Shown here: positions 18,402 through 27,604 of the stretch, in pieces | Layout of the letters: each line of letters begins with the position of its first letter | Position numbering within the stretch: position 1 is the first letter of the stretch | Origin: Bacteroidales bacterium | Lineage (GTDB): Bacteria > Bacteroidota > Bacteroidia > Bacteroidales > UBA7960 | Length of the DNA: 39,626 bases | Assembly: GCA_007118135.1 (NCBI GenBank) | Contig: SKSE01000057.1 | Location: 1-39,626 of the forward strand | Direction: 5' to 3' | Notes under the pieces: model-generated | The model's input: only the letters and a program-made list of their open reading frames with translations | Databases searched by the model: none | Told to the model about the DNA's origin: nothing | Program-made: the position numbers and the translations under genes

Positions 18402-19235
18402 ATGGAAAACGAAAAACACACTCATGATGACTCTAATGAAAAAAAGCTGGCAGAGCTTATTGATAAAGTGTTTAATGCAACTGACTATTATGACCGTGTT
18501 GATGCTGTAAAGGAGATTGACGACCAGGAAATTTTGCGTAAGGTTGCAGCCAACGATCCGGACTATTACGTTAGGCAAACTGCTACAGAAAAAATTGATG
18601 ATCCGGAGGTACTGATGCAGATAGCACTCAACGACAGCGATTATTATGTAAGGGTTGCCGCAGTTAAGAAAATAACTGATCCTGAAACCCTTGCGCATAT
18701 TGTGCTTCGAAGTCAGGAAGATTATTATATCTGTAAAGATGCTTTGGGCAAAATCAATGATGATAATGTTTTATTTGAACTGATAAAGGAAATTACTGAC
18801 CGTGACATTATGAAATCCGCTGTAGAAGCCATTTCCAACCAGGAAATTCTTACTCATATTGCCCATACACATGAGGATTTTTATGTGCGCTCCGATGCTA
18901 TTAAAAAAATCATTGACCAGTCTACATTGGAAAGTATTGCCCGTAATGATGACGATTATTACGTCAGAGCCTTGGCCGTGGAAAGAATTCAGAACACAGA
19001 TACCATCAGAGAAATTGCATTTGCAGATCCTGATTATTATGTGCGTAATAAAGCTGTTGAAAAGCTAGATGATAACCTAACCCTGATGGAGATTGTGCGG
19101 AAGGACTCAGATTTTGAAGTTCGTAAAAAAGCCATTTCGCGTATAACCGATAAAGAATTGTTGCAGCAACTTCTTGCAGAAGTAGATGACCACTATATAG
19201 TGAGAAAAATCAATAACCGAATGGCTGTCCTTTAA
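18402..19235 (+). CDS. Repeat protein with about nine HEAT/LRV-like 26-aa units
   Basis: Regular repeats such as NDPDYYVRQTATEKIDDPEVLMQIAL, NDSDYYVRVAAVKKITDPETLAHIVL and ADPDYYVRNKAVEKLDDNLTLMEIVR. Confidence 0.85.
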   Translation: MENEKHTHDDSNEKKLAELIDKVFNATDYYDRVDAVKEIDDQEILRKVAANDPDYYVRQTATEKIDDPEVLMQIALNDSDYYVRVAAVKKITDPETLAHIVLRSQEDYYICKDALGKINDDNVLFELIKEITDRDIMKSAVEAISNQEILTHIAHTHEDFYVRSDAIKKIIDQSTLESIARNDDDYYVRALAVERIQNTDTIREIAFADPDYYVRNKAVEKLDDNLTLMEIVRKDSDFEVRKKAISRITDKELLQQLLAEVDDHYIVRKINNRMAVL

Positions 19236-19274
19236 TTCCTGCCTATATTTTCTGATTAAAACAGCCCGCTATTT

Positions 19275-19925
19275 ATGAAGTTGAGATTTGCATGTGTTTT
19301 ACTGATTTTACTTTTTTGGTTATCAGAAGCCTTTTCCCAGGAAAAGAGCCGGCGGGAATATTTCAGAGAACTTTCCAGACCTGAAAAATGGTGGGTAATA
19401 ACACATCCCTTTTCTGCAGGCAGAGCACTGGAAATCAGCCTCCACGCCCGCAAAATATCAAAAAAGATGGAAGACCATCCTAAACTGGATGGAGATAGTA
19501 GAGGAGGCCAGATTGATGCTTTCCGTCATGCTTGCTGGATGGCTTTAATGACTATTGAACTGAATCATCGCAGAGCCTGGCGATTGGGCTACGACCACGA
19601 AAAAGGGAATAAACTTCAATTCAAAAATAAAAAAGGTGAATATGATGGCCATCTGCCTACAGCAGCAGATTGCACCATGGATATGCACAATAATGAAGCA
19701 GGAATTGCCATAGGCTTAAATTACCCTGATGCCAGCCGAGATGAATTAAAGGATATTATTCTTCGCAAATTACTCGATGGCCATTTCATCATGCTGAAAA
19801 AAGATTCGGAAAATAATTTTCTTGATTGTGACGGAAATCCTGTTTCTCGCCAAGAATTCTACCATAATTGGGAGATACCGGTATGCCTGGTGCCTACCAG
19901 TTTTGAAAGGCCGGAAGGGGAGTAG
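19275..19925 (+). CDS. DUF6973-like secreted/lipid-anchored protein
   Basis: N-terminal signal peptide-like segment; GGQIDAFRHACWMALMT, LGYDHEKGN, MDMHNNEAGIAIG. Confidence 0.75.
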   Translation: MKLRFACVLLILLFWLSEAFSQEKSRREYFRELSRPEKWWVITHPFSAGRALEISLHARKISKKMEDHPKLDGDSRGGQIDAFRHACWMALMTIELNHRRAWRLGYDHEKGNKLQFKNKKGEYDGHLPTAADCTMDMHNNEAGIAIGLNYPDASRDELKDIILRKLLDGHFIMLKKDSENNFLDCDGNPVSRQEFYHNWEIPVCLVPTSFERPEGE

Positions 19926-20087
19926 ATGGTGGGTTTTGGGGTTGATGGGTTGAGTTGATAGGTTTAAGGGTTTAAGAGTTGAAAAGTTTAAGAGTTGTTG
20001 GAGCGAAGTGGAAATCCCGGGAGCTTGGGCGATTCGGAAAAAATTTAACAGGTTGAAAAGCAATGGTTTAATGAATATTTTTTTGAT

Positions 20088-21068
20088 ATGTTGTTTGTAA
20101 AAAATCAATCTCTGGATCCGTGGTTTAATATTGCTTCAGAAGAGTATCTGCTGAAACATTTTGATGAGGAGATCATCATGCTTTGGCGCAGTAATCCTTC
20201 TATTATTGTTGGGAAGCACCAGAATACCCTGGCAGAGATTAATCTTGAATATGTAACAAAGAATAATATTCCGGTAGTACGACGTCTATCAGGGGGTGGC
20301 ACAGTATTTCATGATCCCGGAAATATCAATTTTACTTTTATTAAAGGGACTGATAAGGAGAACCTGGTAAATTTTCGATTTCACACCCAACCGGTGATTA
20401 ACTTTTTAAAAAGTATGGGAGTTGATGCCAGTTTTGAAGGTAAGAATGATCTTCGTGTTAATGGTTTGAAGATATCAGGAAATGCTGAACATATTCATAA
20501 AAACAAAGTTTTGCATCATGGTACCCTGCTGTTTGATGCCAACCTTGCACATCTCAATGAAGCCATTAAGGCAAAGGAAGAGCTATTCGAAAGTAAGGCG
20601 GTAAAATCGATAAGGAGTAAAGTGGCAAATATCAGCCGGTTTTTGCCAAAACCAATGTCATGTGAAGAATTTCTGCAAAAACTGGAAAGCTATTTTTTTC
20701 AGCAATATCCATCGCTTGAAAAATATGAATTTCATGCTTCTGATATTAAAACTATCAACCAGATCAAGGAAGAAAAATACCTTCAATGGGACTGGAATTT
20801 TGGATGGTCGCCGGGTTATATTTTCAAAAATCTTATCCATTACAACAAGATGAGGCTGGCCCTGGAAATGAAGGTGGTAAAAGGCAGGATTGAGTTTGCC
20901 GATATAAGTATTGATAATGTTAAATTACCGGATGATGATGCTGTTTTTATCAGTTTGAGAAATACTCAGCACAAACCGGAAGAAATTGAAAAAATTCTGG
21001 CTGAAACAGACTTTCTGGGATTTAACAGTTTGAGCGACCCCTGGGAGCTTACCGGGTTGTTTTTTTAG
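20088..21068 (+). CDS. lplA: Lipoate--protein ligase
   Basis: NIASEEYLL, VRRLSGGGTVFHDPGNINFTFI, KISGNAEHIHKNKVLHHGTLLF, WNFGWSPGY. Confidence 0.94.
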   Translation: MLFVKNQSLDPWFNIASEEYLLKHFDEEIIMLWRSNPSIIVGKHQNTLAEINLEYVTKNNIPVVRRLSGGGTVFHDPGNINFTFIKGTDKENLVNFRFHTQPVINFLKSMGVDASFEGKNDLRVNGLKISGNAEHIHKNKVLHHGTLLFDANLAHLNEAIKAKEELFESKAVKSIRSKVANISRFLPKPMSCEEFLQKLESYFFQQYPSLEKYEFHASDIKTINQIKEEKYLQWDWNFGWSPGYIFKNLIHYNKMRLALEMKVVKGRIEFADISIDNVKLPDDDAVFISLRNTQHKPEEIEKILAETDFLGFNSLSDPWELTGLFF

Positions 21069-21089
21069 CGTTTACTCTGCTGTATTGGT

Positions 21090-22007
21090 TTATCCAATGT
21101 CAATACACAATCCTTCTTCAGCCAGTATGGTATTGTGAAAAACTGTTTTTGCCTCTTCTTCAAAGAGTTTCATGTCGTCATAACGAGCTGAATAATGCCC
21201 AAGCATTAGTTGTTTCACCCCTGCCTTTTGGGCTATGTTGGCGGCATCGATGGTTGTACAATGTGTTTTCTGCCGGGCAATATCGACCTTATCGTGCAAA
21301 AAGGTTGCTTCATGATACAGAAGGTCTGCATTTTTGATTTGATCAATGTATTGTTCGGTATAGCCGGTATCGGAGCAAAAGGCATACTTACGTATTGGGG
21401 GTGGATCGATGGTAATATTATCATTGGTAATTAGTTTGCCATCTGGTGTAACAAAATCTCCTCCGGCTTTTAACCGGCTGATTTCCTCAACAGGTATATT
21501 ATATTTTTCAATAGCATCTTTACGCATATTTCTCAAGGCTGGTTTCTCCCTGAATAAAAATCCGTATGTTTTCAACCTATGGTGCATTTCAATGGCTTCT
21601 ACAGAAATGTTGGTGTCTTCATAAAGGAGCTGATTGCCCTGGCTTATCAAATGGTATTTGATGGGATATGAAGTTTTCAGGTCAGATATACGGAACTGTA
21701 ACTCAATAATTTCTTTCAGGCCATCTGGTGCATATATGTTGAGTGTTTTGGTTCTGCCAAGCAGGTGGTAAGAAAACATCAGCCCGGGCAAACCCAGATA
21801 ATGGTCGCCATGCATATGCGAAATAAAAATATGGTTAATTTTCATCATGGGAAGCCGTAGCCTTCGAAGTTGCATTTGCGTGCCTTCTGCACAATCAAGA
21901 AGGAAATACTTGTTATGGTAATTAAGCAACTGCGCAGTGGTGTGCCTTTCTGATGTTGGTATTGCTGCAGAACAACCCAAAATATGTACCCTAAAATCCT
22001 TACTCAT
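21090..22007 (-). CDS. rnz: Ribonuclease Z
   Basis: LLDCAEGTQMQLRRLRL, IFISHMHGDHYLGLPGL, FCSDTGYTEQ, LYHEATF, LMLGHYSARY. Confidence 0.94.
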   Translation of the reverse strand: MSKDFRVHILGCSAAIPTSERHTTAQLLNYHNKYFLLDCAEGTQMQLRRLRLPMMKINHIFISHMHGDHYLGLPGLMFSYHLLGRTKTLNIYAPDGLKEIIELQFRISDLKTSYPIKYHLISQGNQLLYEDTNISVEAIEMHHRLKTYGFLFREKPALRNMRKDAIEKYNIPVEEISRLKAGGDFVTPDGKLITNDNITIDPPPIRKYAFCSDTGYTEQYIDQIKNADLLYHEATFLHDKVDIARQKTHCTTIDAANIAQKAGVKQLMLGHYSARYDDMKLFEEEAKTVFHNTILAEEGLCIDIG

Positions 22008-22039
22008 TATTTTCCAGCTTTTGATGCCCGGGAAGGTGG

Positions 22040-23200
22040 TTATTTTTCATAACTGCCTTTTTTTAACATTTTTCTATCTTCCACCATTAAAGCTCCCATG
22101 GCTGCCATGTGAACGATTTCGAATTTTTCGTCAATAAGAACCATATCAGCGTCTTTTCCCACTTTAACCCTTCCTTTATCGTTAAGCCACAGGATATCGG
22201 CTACATTACTGGTTACCACTTTAAGGGCGTCTTGTAATGACATGCCTTCAGATACCACAGCATCAACCATTTCATCAAAAATGGATTTTGGGTAGCCCAT
22301 TTCAAGCCTTCTGAGTTTACCATTCTCATCAAAATCGGGTAACGAGCCACAGGCGTCGCTGGTCATGGTGATATGTTCAAGAGGAACACCGGCTTTTACC
22401 AATTCTACGATAGCTTTTGATGGTTTTATTTCATATTCTGGGAAGTAAGGGTAAGAACTGGCTGTTATGTCAACATAGCCTTTTTTTCCCCAGGTTTTCG
22501 CATCCTCAAAGATATAATGGTTACGGTTGCAGTGTGTTGGGATAAATTGTGTAAACTTCATATCGCTAATGGCCACGGCCTCATAAAGCGGTTTAAAAGG
22601 ATTTCGCACATCACCCATGTGAATATTTACAAGACCGGCTTTTCCGCCCAGCATACCTCCAACTCTTGCATGTCGGGCAATACGAACAAGCTCATGTGGT
22701 GAAGGGAAAGAGCTTCTGTGATCAGAAACAGCGATTTCACCGGCACCAATAACCTCATCTATCAGGGCAATGTCTCTGCCTACATCACCAAGAAGAGTGG
22801 GGGTGGGCACCTGGTATGAGCCGGTATACATCCATGCGCTTACTCCCTCCTGGCGTAATCCTTTTGCTTTCATAAGCACAGATTCCAGGCTGCGGGTCAT
22901 TCCATCGGTTCCCTGGCAGCCAATTACGGTAGTAACACCTGCTTCGAGCATGTGGCTGAGCTGCAGTTCAGGAGTGCGACTGGCAGGTCCACCTTCGCCT
23001 CCCGCTCCGGCTATGTGCACGTGTGCATCAATAAGACCGGGTATCATGCGCAAACCTTTTGCATCAATTATCTTACCTTCTGCTCCTATGGGAAGTTCAA
23101 TTTTATCGCCAATTGCAACAATCTTACTTCCTGCAATAAGTATGTCTTTTTTGCCTTGGTTATCAGGTGCGTAAAGTTCACAATTTTTAAACAGTATCAT
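22040..23200 (-). CDS. iadA: Isoaspartyl dipeptidase (beta-aspartyl-peptidase)
   Basis: Amidohydrolase motifs PGLIDAHVHIAGAGGEGGPASRTPEL, GVTTVIGCQGTDG, SDHRSSFPS, TMTSDACGSLP. Confidence 0.9.
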   Translation of the reverse strand: MILFKNCELYAPDNQGKKDILIAGSKIVAIGDKIELPIGAEGKIIDAKGLRMIPGLIDAHVHIAGAGGEGGPASRTPELQLSHMLEAGVTTVIGCQGTDGMTRSLESVLMKAKGLRQEGVSAWMYTGSYQVPTPTLLGDVGRDIALIDEVIGAGEIAVSDHRSSFPSPHELVRIARHARVGGMLGGKAGLVNIHMGDVRNPFKPLYEAVAISDMKFTQFIPTHCNRNHYIFEDAKTWGKKGYVDITASSYPYFPEYEIKPSKAIVELVKAGVPLEHITMTSDACGSLPDFDENGKLRRLEMGYPKSIFDEMVDAVVSEGMSLQDALKVVTSNVADILWLNDKGRVKVGKDADMVLIDEKFEIVHMAAMGALMVEDRKMLKKGSYEK

Positions 23201-23268
23201 AGGAATGGATTAACAGTTATATATCTGAAAGCAGCCAAAGATATGGTTTTCCGCGCAGCTTCCCATAA

Positions 23269-25176
23269 TTAAACTTCATATTTTTCTATCAAATCAAATA
23301 TCAGAGGTCTGATTATTTCAAGCAATATCTTTTCTTTGTTCTTTTCGCTGTAACTAACGTTTTTGAGTATATTACTGTTCATGATTAGTTTTATTTCTGC
23401 ATCTGAAATCTCAATAATATATCCTCCCGGTAAAATTTGTTTTCTGAGTGTTTCTTCGGCCCAGTTTGCATGGTCGAGAATAACGATATCAGCCCCTTCG
23501 TGAAAAAAACCATAATCATAAATGTCTTTCTGGATATGATTAAAGAAAGCAAAAGAAGTTTTAGGGTGTCTTAAAATGATTTTTATATTTTGCTCATGGC
23601 TTTCGTTCTTAAAAAAGTAATTCCCATTGAAGAAAACACCTTCACGGATTAATGCCCCGGTAAACACACCCGGCTTTACGTCATTAATTTCTTCCAATAA
23701 CTTCAACAAAAGCGGTTGTGTTATATTATTCCCTGCAATGACAGGAATCCTTGAAAGTTCAGTCCTTTTAAAGTGAGATAATAGTATCATTTCAGGTACG
23801 TTAATGCTATCACCATAAGCCGGTGACAGGTGCATGAAAACACCGGGACCCGCATTAACTTCAATAATACCAAAATCCCCTTCTTTCCATGGTATTGAGA
23901 TATCTTCAGTCAGAATGTCAATTCCTATACATTTTAGGTTAAAGAAGGTAGCAATGGATTCGGCCAGTTTTATATTTTCGGGATGAATTTTCTCAGTAAC
24001 ATTTATGGAGACCCCACCGGCTGAGATATTGGCTACCCGACGCAGATAAACTTTTTGCCCTTCATCCGGAACTGAACCGGTATGGAGGTTCTGTAACTGA
24101 AGGAACTGTATCATATCCGTATCCAGTAATATTTTAGTAAGGGGAGAGCGCGCATTATCTTTTCTGATTTCTTTTTTGTTTTCTTCTTCGATAAGTTCTT
24201 CAATAGTATTTACACCATTACCGATAACAAATGCAGGTTCTCTTTTGAGTGCTGCTGCATACATTCCATCGATGGTAAGAAGCCGGTGATCATCACCATT
24301 TATTTGCTGCTGAACAATTGCACCATCAAAATATAAGCCTTCCATAGCTGATAAATCAACAATATGCTGAAATGCAACCCTGAGCTCTGATTCTGTTTGA
24401 ATTCCTGTTACAACTCCCTGACCTTTGTGTCCTGATACCGGTTTTACAACCAGCGGATAACCTAGTTTTGCAGCCTCATCAACAGCTTCCTGTTCAGTTA
24501 AACAGTTTTTACCTGCCGGTGTGGGAAAACCGCACATAACCAGAAATTCAGCAACCATGTCTTTGTACATGGTGAATTCTGTATCTTTTACTCCATCAGT
24601 GTGAAATGTAGTTGAACGGCCTCTTAGTTGTTTAACGCCATAACCCCACTGATATTGGTTTTCTTCTTCAAGAAAAAACACAGGAATATCATTTTTAAGG
24701 CCTGCTTCAACAAGTGAATACAGTGTAGGCCCTCCAAGCAGTGATTTATCAAATATCGCCTGAAGATGCTCAAATTTCTTTGAAAAGTTGAATAGTTCAG
24801 CAGTTCCTTCGTTCATAGATATAAACCAATCGCTAACCAATACCGCAGCATCTTCTGATGAATAATCGTCGAGAAACTCAATGGCAATAACATAATCTTC
24901 ATGATCTTCTGAAATGGAAAAATCATTGATGTATAAATCAATATCCATCCGAAGCACTTCGCGTAATGTATGTGTAAAAAGGTCGGCAACAGTTTGGATG
25001 TTAAACTTTTCAACCTGGGGAAAAACTTCATGAACAAAGGGTTTGTAAAAATCTGCTTCGGGTCCTTCGGGCGACACGTAAATATTAAAAACCATGGCTC
25101 TGCGTGGCAGGTAGTGATTGGGTCCGTAATAGAAATGGAATTTCCTAACGGCGAAGTCTTGTTCCTGGGTTTTCAT
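23269..25176 (-). CDS. Cyanophycin synthetase-like ATP-grasp protein with short degenerate Mur-like C-terminus (CphA2-like)
   Basis: 635 aa. ATP-grasp motifs PLVVKPVSGHKGQGVVTGI, NGDDHRLLTIDG, REPAFVIGNGVNTIEELI, VANISAGGVSINVTEKIHPEN, IIEVNAGPGVFMH. C-terminal about 150 aa lacks a GTNGKTTT-type P-loop. Confidence 0.85.
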   Translation of the reverse strand: MKTQEQDFAVRKFHFYYGPNHYLPRRAMVFNIYVSPEGPEADFYKPFVHEVFPQVEKFNIQTVADLFTHTLREVLRMDIDLYINDFSISEDHEDYVIAIEFLDDYSSEDAAVLVSDWFISMNEGTAELFNFSKKFEHLQAIFDKSLLGGPTLYSLVEAGLKNDIPVFFLEEENQYQWGYGVKQLRGRSTTFHTDGVKDTEFTMYKDMVAEFLVMCGFPTPAGKNCLTEQEAVDEAAKLGYPLVVKPVSGHKGQGVVTGIQTESELRVAFQHIVDLSAMEGLYFDGAIVQQQINGDDHRLLTIDGMYAAALKREPAFVIGNGVNTIEELIEEENKKEIRKDNARSPLTKILLDTDMIQFLQLQNLHTGSVPDEGQKVYLRRVANISAGGVSINVTEKIHPENIKLAESIATFFNLKCIGIDILTEDISIPWKEGDFGIIEVNAGPGVFMHLSPAYGDSINVPEMILLSHFKRTELSRIPVIAGNNITQPLLLKLLEEINDVKPGVFTGALIREGVFFNGNYFFKNESHEQNIKIILRHPKTSFAFFNHIQKDIYDYGFFHEGADIVILDHANWAEETLRKQILPGGYIIEISDAEIKLIMNSNILKNVSYSEKNKEKILLEIIRPLIFDLIEKYEV

Positions 25177-25399
25177 AGGCTTCAGGTTTTGATTTGAAAA
25201 AATGAACCGGTAACAAAGGGAGGATATTTTTGCTCACTGGAGCGGCTTATCAAACCTACATAAAATTTGGCAAAAATGCATGTAAAACCTGAAATAATTC
25301 TGATATGAATTACGCAGTATTTTCGAAAAGAAGATACTTGAAAAATGATTACCTAATTTGGGATTTATAAGAATCAGGCAGGTAAAATAATACTTAGGT

Positions 25400-26209
25400 T
25401 TACGAAGAAATAATTCTCCATTTTTTCAAATCGAACCTGCTGTTTTCCTGTAAAAAACCTATCCTTAAACCATCAATTGAGATTCTTTGTCCGGGTTCTA
25501 TCCGGTCAAAATTCGAATAACTAACATCATGGGTTGATACCACAGTAACAATTCCGGTACCTGCTACATCCATTGTATTATCAGGATTAATGGTAATGGA
25601 TGTGTTTTCGCCAATACCAATACCTTTGTTGGTATGGCCACTGCACAGGAATTGAGTTAGTCTGCCAAGCCTTCCCCGGGCCACAAAATGGGTGTCAATG
25701 GTAATATCTTTAAGAAATCCAAAACCCTTGTCAAACTTTACAGAACCTTTAATGAGTCCCTCATTATCGCCATCGAAAGTCATAATTTCAGCTGCAGCCG
25801 ATGCACCGGCAGAAGTTCCTGCTATGGTAAGTTTATTTTGTAAATACTTTTCTTTTATTGTTTGCAGAAGTCTTGTTTGTAATAAAATATTTGTTAACCT
25901 AACCTGATCGCCACCGGTAAAAAAAACCATATCAATATTCTGTAATTTTTCAAGAAAATCAGGCTTTTCAGCTTCATAGCTATTGCGTATGTCAAAAAGA
26001 TATATATTATCAACTCCAAGGTTTCGAAAAGCACGGTAATAATCTTCTCCGGTTTCTAATGGAAAGAGGGTAGCACTAGTAATGATTGCGATGTTTGAAG
26101 CGTTATTAAGCTCAATAGTTTTTTTTAGGATCATTTTCCCTTCAATACGGTCTTCTGCACCACCAATAAGAACCAGGTTACCTTTACCGGATTTATTTTC
26201 TTCTGTCAT
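25400..26209 (-). CDS. cphB: Cyanophycinase (serine peptidase, S51-like)
   Basis: LIGGAEDRIEGK, FFTGGDQVRLT, AGTSAGASAAAEIM nucleophile motif, DTHFVARGRLGRLTQFL, GIGIGENT. No obvious signal peptide from the ATG at 26209, which is preferred over the longer ORF. Confidence 0.92.
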   Translation of the reverse strand: MTEENKSGKGNLVLIGGAEDRIEGKMILKKTIELNNASNIAIITSATLFPLETGEDYYRAFRNLGVDNIYLFDIRNSYEAEKPDFLEKLQNIDMVFFTGGDQVRLTNILLQTRLLQTIKEKYLQNKLTIAGTSAGASAAAEIMTFDGDNEGLIKGSVKFDKGFGFLKDITIDTHFVARGRLGRLTQFLCSGHTNKGIGIGENTSITINPDNTMDVAGTGIVTVVSTHDVSYSNFDRIEPGQRISIDGLRIGFLQENSRFDLKKWRIISS

Positions 26210-26243
26210 AATATCTGTCAGTGGAAAGCTAAATAGAATAGTT

Positions 26244-27566
26244 TTATCTGAAAAGACGCATGATATCGTTAAAGTTGGCAAATAATATGAGCGACAACAG
26301 CAGGAGCATACCCACAGTTTGAGCATATTCCATAAACTTGTCTGATGGCTTTCTTCCAACGATGATCTCATAAAAAAGAAACATTACATGACCTCCATCG
26401 AGAGCCGGGATTGGCAAAATATTCATTATGGCAAGAATAATAGACAGAAATGCTGTGATGGTCCAGAAATGCACCCAGTCCCATGTTGGCGCAAAGATGC
26501 TGCCTATGGTAATGAAACCACCCAGACTTTCGCTGGCTTTTACTTCGGGCCTGAAGAGCAGGCGCAGTTCTCCCAGGTAGTTTACAGTTGTGTTCCAGGC
26601 TTTGACAGTTCCTGCCGGAATTGCCGCTAAGAAAGAATATTCACGTCTTTCATACTCAAATATTTCATTCAAAGGCTTGAGATAAACTCCAATGAGGCCT
26701 TCTTCCGGAACTCTCATTGGCAAGCTTAGTCTTTCATCGTTACGCATAACCTGCAGCTCAATATCTTTTCCTGCAAAATTTCCTATTTGACCACGAAATT
26801 CATCAAACGACCAGGTTTCAATATCATTAATACCCATTATATGGTCGCCCTTTTGAATACCGGCATCTTTGGCTGGAGAGCCATCCACAAAACCTTCTGC
26901 AATAAAAGGGAATCGAATACTCATAAAGTTAGCTCCACGATTGGAAATGATTTTAGCAAAAAAATCATCCGGAACATCCAGAGTTACAATCTCACCATTT
27001 CTATCAACACCAACAGTTTTTGCATTACCCATAATGAACTCGCGGGGTATGTCCATAAAATCCTCAACTTCTTCGTTGTTAATGTATAGTATCCTGTCTC
27101 CGGTTTCTAATCCTATCTCCTGTGCCAGTAAATCAGCATGGATTCCATATTGTACGTTTCTTGCCGGGAGATACTGCTCCCCAATGATTGACAACATGAA
27201 AATGTAAATAAAAATAGCCAGAATTACATTAAAAGTTACGCCTCCCAACATAACTATCAATCTCTGCCAGGCAGGTTTTGTACGAAACTCCCAGGGTTTG
27301 GGTTCCTGTTGCATTTGTTCTTTGTCCATCGACTCGTCAATCATTCCGGAAATCTTGACGTAACCACCCAGGGGAAGCCAACCGACTCCGTATTCAGTGT
27401 CGCCTATTTTTTTCTTGAAAAGAGAAAACCAGGGGTTAAAGAAAAGGTAAAACTTTTCTACTCTAATGTTAAAGTATCGGGCTGCAAGATAGTGTCCGAG
27501 TTCGTGTATGGCAATGAGAATAGATAAACTTAATAAAAACTGTATTACTTTAATTGCTACTTCCAT
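26244..27566 (-). CDS. rseP: RIP metalloprotease RseP (site-2 protease)
   Basis: HELGHYLAA (HExxH), PDZ-like segments, ILPIPALDGGHVMF. Confidence 0.95.
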   Translation of the reverse strand: MEVAIKVIQFLLSLSILIAIHELGHYLAARYFNIRVEKFYLFFNPWFSLFKKKIGDTEYGVGWLPLGGYVKISGMIDESMDKEQMQQEPKPWEFRTKPAWQRLIVMLGGVTFNVILAIFIYIFMLSIIGEQYLPARNVQYGIHADLLAQEIGLETGDRILYINNEEVEDFMDIPREFIMGNAKTVGVDRNGEIVTLDVPDDFFAKIISNRGANFMSIRFPFIAEGFVDGSPAKDAGIQKGDHIMGINDIETWSFDEFRGQIGNFAGKDIELQVMRNDERLSLPMRVPEEGLIGVYLKPLNEIFEYERREYSFLAAIPAGTVKAWNTTVNYLGELRLLFRPEVKASESLGGFITIGSIFAPTWDWVHFWTITAFLSIILAIMNILPIPALDGGHVMFLFYEIIVGRKPSDKFMEYAQTVGMLLLLSLILFANFNDIMRLFR

Positions 27567-27604
27567 GAATTTGTAAAAAAATTAGATTATTGAGTTAGTT
27601 AGTA

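Noticed and set aside
25210-26371. 323-aa version of cyanophycinase with an N-terminal extension
   Set aside because: The first 54 residues (MRSSLEESHQTSLWNMLKLWVCSCCC...) overlap the upstream rseP 3' end in another frame and look non-coding; the ATG at 26209 fits the family start.
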